NCBI GenBank assembly: GCA_021203745.1
Contig: JAJQAP010000014.1
Location: 1 to 35,066, forward strand
Reading direction: 5' to 3'
Origin: Coprobacillus sp.
Lineage (GTDB): Bacteria; Bacillota_I; Bacilli_A; RFN20; CAG-826
Length of the DNA stretch: 35,066 nucleotides
This document shows positions 15,700-22,357 of this stretch, one piece after another. Each line of letters begins with the position of its first letter. The first letter of the stretch is position 1. The position numbers and the translations under genes were made by a program. The notes below the pieces were generated by a model. It was not told where the DNA came from, made no database searches, and was given only the letters and a program-made list of their open reading frames with translations.

Positions 15700-17370
15700 A
15701 TGAAAAAGAAATTATTAACCGCTATGGCGGCCCTTGTCCTCGTCCTTGGTGTCGGGTCTACCACATCTTGTGATGGAAATAATGATGCCACCCTTTATAC
15801 AATCAGCGACCTTTTAGTGTATGATCGTTTTACCGAACAGTTTGACCTCACTGGTCAAAAAGTCAGTCTCGAAAACGTCATTGTGACATCAAGTCATGGT
15901 AATTCTATTACCGTTAGTGAATATGATGGAGTTACCGCAATCGAAGTGATTTTAGCTGATAATAGTCCTGAAGTGACAATTGAAACACTCGTCAATGTCA
16001 CAGGCACCATGAATACATATCATGGCAGAGCGCAAATTATCGATGCCACTGTCGAAACCGTCGATACTGACCAACAAAACTTCTACTACACAACAGGATT
16101 TACTCGTGCCGCTGGTTTTGATAACTACGGAAGACTCGATTCTGGTGTTATCGGTGGTGCTAGCCAAAAGACCGATGGCACATTAAGCCCAATTAAACTC
16201 AGATTAATCTCTTATAATGGAGTAAAAGAGTATAAAGAGGGTGAAGATATTATCCTTACCGTGGCTTATCAAGGAACAGATTATGATGATCCTTATAACT
16301 GGCTTGAACTAGTCCTATTTGGTGATAGTGACCAAGCCACAATTGCTTATTACAATGCCTTCTTCTTTGGCACTGATACTGCCGTCTCTTGGAGCTCTCC
16401 ATTTAGCACTGGGCGAGCGGATCGTTCGATTATCCCTGCGGGATGGACTGGTATAGCGGAGGGTGAGTACTTTGCTTGTACGCTCTTACACTTCTTCTAC
16501 GATGAAGAGTTAAACCCAGATTATGGATCAATGTTCTTCCTCGATAATGTTTGCTTACAATATATTGATAGCTTTGAACTTTACGATGAAGAATCTGATT
16601 TAGGTAATGATCTTGCTAGGTTTGAGACTGCCTTTAATGAAGGAAAAGATGTCAGCTATACAAACACTATCACCTATTCCTATAAAGAGGGTGAAACAAT
16701 TACTCTCGAAGAGTATTACTCAATGAATAGCGCTGCTTACAACCGTTATTTAAATAACCTTGAAACAATCGATAGTGATACCTTTACAGTAAAGGCTACG
16801 CAAAACTACTTTGCCTGGGAAGAAATCTACTATTCCGATCTAACTGATGAAGATAGCTTATCTTATCAAGGAGAAGTTCTTTATACCTATACTGATAGCG
16901 ATGGTTTAACTACAACCGCGCAACTAGACTTTGATGATCAAACTACCTTTAAAGCCTTCCTTGAAAGTGGAACTCTTACAAGTTACACCGATTATATTAC
17001 TTATAACTATGATGGATATGTTTGGACTGACCTAGTCTACTCACTCTTTGATCTCTTTAGTTATTACAACTATTCACGTTCATTCCATCAGACTAATACT
17101 TCCTATACATTAAACGATGACGCTTTAATCGATTATCTCTGGGATGTCCTTGATGCCTTCTTCATGGGATACTCTGATGATTATTATGACTATTATGGTT
17201 ATGCCTTTGATCTCAATAGTTTAACTTATAATAGCAACACAAACACATTAAAATCTAATTACGATTTGGGTGGATGGTACTATGCTGATACATACTATAC
17301 CTCTGTCCTATATCTTGATTATGTCGTCGATAACGTATTAGTACTAGACTTTGGGACTGAAGCTGAATAA
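15700..17370 (+). CDS. Secreted lipoprotein, OB-fold-like N-terminal domain (paralogue 2)
   Basis: The 556-residue product begins with a lipoprotein signal peptide ending 'STTSC' (Cys24). Residues about 30-120 ('GQKVSLENVIVTSSHGNSITV', 'VNVTGTMNTYHGRAQIIDATV') and the later 'LLHFFYDEELNPDYGSMFFLD' match paralogue 1 almost phrase for phrase. The C-terminal half is different, acidic and very rich in Tyr, Asp and Ser. The AAAGGAG site (15676-15682) is 17 bases from the ATG, which is unusually far. It has its own terminator and, between the two genes, a 24-base palindrome, so the paralogues are probably regulated separately. Function unknown. Confidence 0.85.
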   Translation: MKKKLLTAMAALVLVLGVGSTTSCDGNNDATLYTISDLLVYDRFTEQFDLTGQKVSLENVIVTSSHGNSITVSEYDGVTAIEVILADNSPEVTIETLVNVTGTMNTYHGRAQIIDATVETVDTDQQNFYYTTGFTRAAGFDNYGRLDSGVIGGASQKTDGTLSPIKLRLISYNGVKEYKEGEDIILTVAYQGTDYDDPYNWLELVLFGDSDQATIAYYNAFFFGTDTAVSWSSPFSTGRADRSIIPAGWTGIAEGEYFACTLLHFFYDEELNPDYGSMFFLDNVCLQYIDSFELYDEESDLGNDLARFETAFNEGKDVSYTNTITYSYKEGETITLEEYYSMNSAAYNRYLNNLETIDSDTFTVKATQNYFAWEEIYYSDLTDEDSLSYQGEVLYTYTDSDGLTTTAQLDFDDQTTFKAFLESGTLTSYTDYITYNYDGYVWTDLVYSLFDLFSYYNYSRSFHQTNTSYTLNDDALIDYLWDVLDAFFMGYSDDYYDYYGYAFDLNSLTYNSNTNTLKSNYDLGGWYYADTYYTSVLYLDYVVDNVLVLDFGTEAE

Positions 17371-17393
17371 TCAATAATTATCATCTAAAAAAT

Positions 17394-17418
17394 AAACCCT
17401 CTCTTTGAGAGGGTTTTT
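17394..17418 (+). terminator. Terminator after lipoprotein 2
   Basis: AAACCCTCTC (17394-17403) and GAGAGGGTTT (17407-17416) form a perfect ten-base stem with a TTT loop and continue into T. Confidence 0.88.
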
Positions 17419-17419
17419 C

Positions 17420-17448
17420 TTAATCAATGATATTTATTATAGTATAAT
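17420..17448 (+). promoter_or_regulatory. Promoter of glp-like operon, leaderless type
   Basis: A perfect TATAAT (17443-17448) ends six bases before the ATG at 17455. A weak -35, TTAATC (17420-17425), lies 17 bases upstream, just behind the preceding terminator's T-run. No ribosome site is present. Confidence 0.6.
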
Positions 17449-17454
17449 AAAAGT

Positions 17455-18891
17455 ATGTACGATGTGCTAATTATTGGAGCAGGAGTTATAGGTGGGTTTA
17501 TTGGCCGAGACCTAGCAAGATATAAACTAAAAGTTTGTGTTTTAGAGAAAAACAACGATGTAACGAGTGGGTCTAGCGCCTCTAACAGCGCCATCATCCA
17601 TTCAGGGTATGACCCAAAAGAAGGTTCTTTAAAACAGAAGTTTAATCTTTTAGGTAATCCCGCTTTTGATAAAGTGTGCGATGAACTAGATGTCCCCTTT
17701 AAGAGAGTGGGCTCTTTAACACTCGCTACAAGTGAAGATGAATTAAATTCTATTAAAGATCTTTATAAACAAGGGCAATCCTATAAAGTAAAGGTATCTT
17801 TACTTAATAGGCAAGAGGTTAAAGCCCTTGAACCAAATATCTCTGATGATGTGCTTGGAGGGTTATACGCTCCTAGTGCCGCTATCATTGATCCTTTCTC
17901 ACTCACTAATCATCTCTTTGAAAACGCAATAGATAATGGTGTTAAACTCTTTTTAAACCAAGAGGTTATAGATATATCTTTAACTTCAAAAGGAAGCTAT
18001 GAAGTAAAAACAAAAGATAACCTATATAGAAGTAAAGTAGTGATAAACTGTGCAGGACTCTATGCAGACAAAGTTGCCGAGATGATTGAAGACGTACCTT
18101 GGAAAATCATTCCAAAGAAGGGTCAATACTATGTCATAGACCACAGCGCAAAACCATTTGTTAATCATATAATATTTCCTACGCCTACGCTTAAAGGAAA
18201 AGGTATCCTTGTTACCCCCACAGCAATGGGAGATTATCTAGTGGGACCAACATCGGATATCGTTGATGATGTTGATGATACCTCCACAAACTCACTTACA
18301 GGAGCATATATTAAAGAGAATGCTTCTAAACTAATAAAAGATATCCCCTTTAAAGACTCTATAAGGGTATTTTCCGGAGTAAGAGCGGCTTCCTCAACAG
18401 GAGACTTTATTATTGAAGGATTACCCACTCATAAAACCTTTATTAATGTCGCAGGTATTGAATCTCCTGGATTGTCTTCTTCTCCAGCGATTGGGGATTA
18501 TGTCGTTAAGAAGCTTGTCTTGCCTTTATTCCCTAATATAAAAGAAAAACCTTACTTTAACCCAAGAGTAAGAAGGTATATAAGGTTTAAAGATTTAACT
18601 GAAAAAGAAAAAGAAGAACTTATAAAGAAAGACCCCAGTTATGGAGAGATAGTCTGCGTTTGTGAACAGATCAGCCTAGGAGAAATACTCGACCTCTTTA
18701 CTAGACCTAATCCCCCAACCTCCATAAAAGCGATAAGAAAGAGACTAGAACTTGGTTTTGGCAAGTGCCAAGGAGGATTTTGCACTCCTAAACTAGTCAA
18801 GATACTCGCCTCTTATTTTAAAGTGGATATGAACGAAATTAATTATGATAACCAGTCTTCTTATATCTTAAAGGAGAAAGTCAAAAAATGA
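17455..18891 (+). CDS. FAD-dependent oxidoreductase, GlpA-like, with BFD-like [2Fe-2S] domain
   Basis: The protein is probably the catalytic subunit oxidising sn-glycerol-3-phosphate to dihydroxyacetone phosphate. It has 478 residues. The N-terminal FAD fold is 'IIGAGVIGGFIGRDLARY', followed by the family phrase 'ASNSAIIHSGYDP' and a DAO-type domain to about residue 370. The C-terminal part has four cysteines (C401, C403, C438, C443) in the CxC...Cx4C layout of BFD-like [2Fe-2S] domains. The next two genes are the typical partners. Related enzymes oxidise L-2-hydroxyglutarate or other 2-hydroxy acids, so substrate is inference from the gene trio. Translation of the next gene is coupled by an ATGA overlap. 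Confidence 0.85.
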   Translation: MYDVLIIGAGVIGGFIGRDLARYKLKVCVLEKNNDVTSGSSASNSAIIHSGYDPKEGSLKQKFNLLGNPAFDKVCDELDVPFKRVGSLTLATSEDELNSIKDLYKQGQSYKVKVSLLNRQEVKALEPNISDDVLGGLYAPSAAIIDPFSLTNHLFENAIDNGVKLFLNQEVIDISLTSKGSYEVKTKDNLYRSKVVINCAGLYADKVAEMIEDVPWKIIPKKGQYYVIDHSAKPFVNHIIFPTPTLKGKGILVTPTAMGDYLVGPTSDIVDDVDDTSTNSLTGAYIKENASKLIKDIPFKDSIRVFSGVRAASSTGDFIIEGLPTHKTFINVAGIESPGLSSSPAIGDYVVKKLVLPLFPNIKEKPYFNPRVRRYIRFKDLTEKEKEELIKKDPSYGEIVCVCEQISLGEILDLFTRPNPPTSIKAIRKRLELGFGKCQGGFCTPKLVKILASYFKVDMNEINYDNQSSYILKEKVKK

Positions 18892-20135
18892 TTAAAAAGG
18901 ATTTAGTCATTATTGGGGGAGGCTCCGCAGGTATGGGGGCGGCTCTACAAGCTAATAAACTTGGGATTAAGTCTATTTTAATCATCGAAAAAGAAGACAC
19001 ACTAGGAGGAATCCTCAATCAGTGTATCCATACTGGCTTTGGACTAATTGAGTATAAAGAAGAGTTAACAGGACCTGAGTTTTTAACGAGACTCGAAGAT
19101 AAAGTAAAAGAAGAAGGGATCGAGTATAAACTATCCTCAACTGTCCTTAGTGTCTCAAAGGATAAAGTGGTGACCTACTCTAACAGTAAAGAAGGAGTAA
19201 GAGAAGTGCACGCAAAAGCAATCATCTATGCAGGCGGATGTTATGAAAGAAACGCTGGAGAAATAGAGTTAGGGGGCAAAAGAATATCAGGAATAATAAC
19301 GGCAGGACAAGCCCAGAAGTATTTAAATATCTATGGATACCTAGTAGGGAAAAAGATTGTAATACTAGGAAGTGGCGATATCGGTCTTATTATGGCACGC
19401 CGCTTCACGTTAGAAGGGGCAAAAGTTATCTGTGTTGCAGAGCTATCCCCATACTGCAACGGACTTAACCGAAATGTCGTTCAATGCTTAAATGACTTTG
19501 ATATACCACTTTACTTAAGCACCACAGTAAAAGAGGTTAAAGGGAAAGACCATGTTGAAAGTGTAACACTTGTTAGTGTCGATTCTAAAGGCACACCAAT
19601 TGAGGGAACTGAAAGAGAAATAGAGTGCGATACACTCTGCCTCTCAGTCGGACTAGTCCCATATCTTGGTCCACTTAATAATCTTGATTTGGTTAAAGAT
19701 AAGGCAGGACGTATCGCTGTAAATCAGTACAAAGAGTCATCTTTACCCGGTCTATTTATATGTGGAAACGCTCTCCATGTTCATGATATTGTGGACTATG
19801 TTGTGGAGGAAGCAAGAGAAGCGGCAAAAGGGGCAAAAGCATACCTAGATAACGAGCTTTCAAGTCAGACTGAAACAAAGATTACCTACGGCTCTAATAT
19901 TAACTATGTTGTCCCGCAGTCTGTTGCCACCCCAATCCTTACTGACTTTACCCTTAAGTTTAGGGTGAGATCTAATCTAAAAGATGTCTCAGTTTATATA
20001 TACAATAATGATACTTTAATTAGTAAAACTAATTATACAGCGCTTATCCCTTCCCAAATGGTGATGATTAACCTAAAAAAAGATAAGTTAGAAGAACCCA
20101 TTAACCTATCTATAAAAGTCGAGGAAAGAAAATGA
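18888..20135 (+). CDS. NAD(P)/FAD-dependent oxidoreductase, GlpB-like partner
   Basis: The 415-residue flavoprotein has an FAD-binding 'IIGGGSAGMGAALQANKLG', the phrase 'GGILNQCIHTGFGL' typical of the oxidoreductases paired with GlpA-like proteins, a second Rossmann 'KKIVILGSGDIGLIMARRF' for NAD(P)H, and 'GLFICGNALHVHDIVDYV' closing the FAD site. The last 75 residues form an extra beta-rich domain. It likely passes electrons from the GlpA-like subunit to NAD or another acceptor. It overlaps both neighbours by ATGA. AAAGGAG near 18869 serves as ribosome site. Confidence 0.88.
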   Translation: MIKKDLVIIGGGSAGMGAALQANKLGIKSILIIEKEDTLGGILNQCIHTGFGLIEYKEELTGPEFLTRLEDKVKEEGIEYKLSSTVLSVSKDKVVTYSNSKEGVREVHAKAIIYAGGCYERNAGEIELGGKRISGIITAGQAQKYLNIYGYLVGKKIVILGSGDIGLIMARRFTLEGAKVICVAELSPYCNGLNRNVVQCLNDFDIPLYLSTTVKEVKGKDHVESVTLVSVDSKGTPIEGTEREIECDTLCLSVGLVPYLGPLNNLDLVKDKAGRIAVNQYKESSLPGLFICGNALHVHDIVDYVVEEAREAAKGAKAYLDNELSSQTETKITYGSNINYVVPQSVATPILTDFTLKFRVRSNLKDVSVYIYNNDTLISKTNYTALIPSQMVMINLKKDKLEEPINLSIKVEERK

Positions 20136-20473
20136 AAGAGTTAGTGTGTATTTGCTGCCCAAGAGGATGTAACCTTACTATCGATGAGGATGGTAAAGTA
20201 AGTGGTAACTTCTGCCCTAAAGGGAAAGAGTACGCTCTTGAAGAGACTAGTGCCCCTAAGCGCACCCTTACGACTTTTATTCGTGTGCAAAATAGAAAAG
20301 ACACCATGCTATCAGTAAAAACAAGTGGGGCTATCCCCAAAGAGAAGATGGGGGAGTTAATGGCATATATCAACGTCTTAAAAGTCAAGGCGCCTATCCA
20401 AATTGGGGATGTTATTGTCACTGATATATTAGGACTTGGGGTTAACCTAGTGGCCACAAAAAATATTTTATAA
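20132..20473 (+). CDS. DUF1667 cysteine-rich protein, third glp-like subunit
   Basis: The 113-residue protein has cysteines C6, C8, C9, C13 and C28 in 'CICCPRGC' and 'NFCPKG', a likely metal or iron-sulfur site. 'RTLTTFIRV', 'VKTSGAIPKEKM' and 'KAPIQIGDVIV' follow, as in DUF1667 proteins. In many Bacillota this family completes the trio with GlpA-like and NoxF-like flavoproteins. The ATGA overlap couples it to the preceding gene. A biochemical role is not established to my knowledge; electron transfer or assembly is inference. Confidence 0.88.
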   Translation: MKELVCICCPRGCNLTIDEDGKVSGNFCPKGKEYALEETSAPKRTLTTFIRVQNRKDTMLSVKTSGAIPKEKMGELMAYINVLKVKAPIQIGDVIVTDILGLGVNLVATKNIL

Positions 20474-20486
20474 AAATATTTCTTTT
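20461..20486 (+). terminator. Weak AT-only hairpin at end of glp-like operon
   Basis: AAATATTTT (20461-20469) and AAAATATTT (20473-20481) form perfect arms over the stop codon, followed by CTTTT. The lack of GC pairs and short T-run make it doubtful. Confidence 0.35.
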
Positions 20487-20502
20487 AATGAATATATCTA
20501 AT

Positions 20503-20561
20503 TTGATAGAATAATTACAGGAACTTTTCCATAAGAATTATTTTATTTTACTTGATAGAAT
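20503..20561 (+). promoter_or_regulatory. Duplicated extended -10 elements upstream of RNase J gene
   Basis: The ten-base sequence TTGATAGAAT occurs at 20503-20512 and again at 20552-20561. Each reads as an extended -10 (TGA-TAGAAT). The second would start transcription near 20568, before the AAAGGAG ribosome site at 20581. Two tandem promoters are possible. Confidence 0.4.
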
Positions 20562-20591
20562 CGTCAAAAATTTAGTTTTGAAAGGAGTTTT

Positions 20592-22289
20592 ATGGCCGAT
20601 AGTATTAAAGTGGTCGCTTTAGGCGGGCTTGATGAAAGTGGCAGAGATTGTTATGTCGTCGAAATAAACGATGACATCTTTGTCTTTGATTGTGGTCTTT
20701 CTTTCCCTGATAAATCCACCCCTGGAATTGACTATTTTATTCCTAATGACGATTACCTAGTCGAAAATAAAGATCGTTTAAAAGCCTATATCTTAACCCA
20801 TGGGCACGATGAAAATATCGGTGGTATTCTCTACCTTTATAACCAAGCCCCCGCCCCGATATACTGCACAAACGCGACAAAAACCATTTTACTGGCGGAG
20901 GCGGAGTTTACCCATGTTAAAGTGCCTAAGTTTAACTTTGTGATTATTGAACCTAGTTCCACTCAAGTAATCGCTGGTCATACATTCCAGTTTTTCCAAA
21001 CCGCGCATAACGCTCCTAAATCCTTTGGGGTGGCTCTTGAAACCGACAGGGGTAATATCGTTTATACCTCTGATTTTATCGTGGACTACACTGTGGATGA
21101 TCCTGACTACTACTTTGATTTAAATAAACTCTCTTCTATCGCGGAGAAAGGTACGCTTCTTTTAATGACTGAATCAAAAGGGGCTAATGGTCATGGATAC
21201 TGCTCCCCTCATCATAAACTAACCTCAGTTATTGAAAAGTATTTTACTAATAACGATAATCGTATATTTATCGCCCTTTTCTATCAAAACCTTTTTAGGA
21301 TTACCGAAGTCTTTAATCTCTGTAAAACCCATCATAAAAAGATCTATCCTTATGACGCTTTTACAAGGAGATTCCTCGATATTCTCTTTAAAGAAAATTC
21401 CACAATGCCAATAAAAAAAGAAGACCTTCTCTCTAAAGAAGATCTCTTAAGAGCAAGACAAAGAGATGTTGTAGTCTTAATGCTAGGACAAGGAGACGAA
21501 CTATATAGCTCAATTATCTCTTTAGCAAAGCATGAAAACGAAGATAAGAGAGTGGTCCTCACCAAAGATGATACCTTTATTGTCGCCGCTATCCCAAACC
21601 CTTCCTTTGAATCAATTGCCACAAGAACCATCGATTACCTTTATAGAGCGGGTTGTGAAGTTGTTTGGCCCGCCAAAAAGAAAGTCATCTCTATGCACGC
21701 TGAACAAGATGATTTAAAGCTTATGCTCTCTTTACTTAGACCTAAGTACTATTTACCAGTAAGAGGCTCATATGTCAATTTAATGCATAACGCTAAACTT
21801 GCTCTTTCTATGGGGATAGGACTTAACCACTCTAACGTCTTTATTCTAGATAACGGCACTCAACTAGTCTTTAACGAAGATAAAGTTCAACTTCTTTCAA
21901 ATATCAACAACAGAATCCATGCTTGGCCCACGATGGTAGATGGACTAGGTTATATTAAAGAAGGAGAAGAATTAGTGGATGATAGAAAGAAGCTATCAGT
22001 AGATGGTGTTACCATTTTAGCGGCAACGGTATCTAAATCTAAGCACAAAATCATCGCTGGTCCTGATTGTCAGATGAGGGGTTTTGTCTTTGCAAAAGAC
22101 GCCGAACCAATCTTAAAGAGTATCTCAAATATCTTCGTTGAGGAGATCAATAACATTTTAGTGCTTCCAAACTTTAACTTTGATTTTGAACCCTACTACG
22201 AAGAGATAGAGGAGCGTATTAAGAAGTGGATTAGAAGAGAAAATGGTCGTGAACCCCTTGTGATGCTTGATGTCATCGTTATTGACTAA
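20592..22289 (+). CDS. rnjB: Ribonuclease J, J2-type
   Basis: RNase J proteins degrade and mature RNA (5' exonuclease and endonuclease) as metallo-beta-lactamase/beta-CASP enzymes. The 565-residue protein has the family opening 'VVALGGLDESGRDCYVVEI', the beta-lactamase core, a beta-CASP region and the C-terminal oligomerisation domain. The metal motif reads HGHDENIGG at residues 70-78. RNase J1 has HGHEDHIGG; HGHDEN is what I recall for Bacillus RNase J2, the weakly active partner. Further downstream the family 'DSTN' is 'ESKG' and the 'SGHG' site is 'SMHA', so catalysis may be poor. A J1-type partner is expected elsewhere. AAAGGAG fixes the start. Confidence 0.85.
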   Translation: MADSIKVVALGGLDESGRDCYVVEINDDIFVFDCGLSFPDKSTPGIDYFIPNDDYLVENKDRLKAYILTHGHDENIGGILYLYNQAPAPIYCTNATKTILLAEAEFTHVKVPKFNFVIIEPSSTQVIAGHTFQFFQTAHNAPKSFGVALETDRGNIVYTSDFIVDYTVDDPDYYFDLNKLSSIAEKGTLLLMTESKGANGHGYCSPHHKLTSVIEKYFTNNDNRIFIALFYQNLFRITEVFNLCKTHHKKIYPYDAFTRRFLDILFKENSTMPIKKEDLLSKEDLLRARQRDVVVLMLGQGDELYSSIISLAKHENEDKRVVLTKDDTFIVAAIPNPSFESIATRTIDYLYRAGCEVVWPAKKKVISMHAEQDDLKLMLSLLRPKYYLPVRGSYVNLMHNAKLALSMGIGLNHSNVFILDNGTQLVFNEDKVQLLSNINNRIHAWPTMVDGLGYIKEGEELVDDRKKLSVDGVTILAATVSKSKHKIIAGPDCQMRGFVFAKDAEPILKSISNIFVEEINNILVLPNFNFDFEPYYEEIEERIKKWIRRENGREPLVMLDVIVID

Positions 22290-22303
22290 GCGGTATAAAT
22301 TCG

Positions 22304-22345
22304 TTTATGTTGTTTTATTTATAGAAAAACAACATAAATTTTTTT
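22304..22345 (+). terminator. Long hairpin with T-run after RNase J gene
   Basis: TTTATGTTGTTTT (22304-22316) and AAAACAACATAAA (22326-22338) are perfect 13-base arms with a nine-base loop, followed by seven T. It ends where the ftsK -10 begins, so terminator and promoter are interlocked. Confidence 0.65.
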
Positions 22346-22350
22346 ATAAT
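22345..22350 (+). promoter_or_regulatory. -10 box of ftsK operon, leaderless type
   Basis: A perfect TATAAT ends seven bases before the ftsK ATG at 22358, with a second TATAAT copy at 22352-22357. No ribosome site is present. The -35 would lie inside the terminator hairpin. Confidence 0.5.
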
Positions 22351-22357
22351 TTATAAT

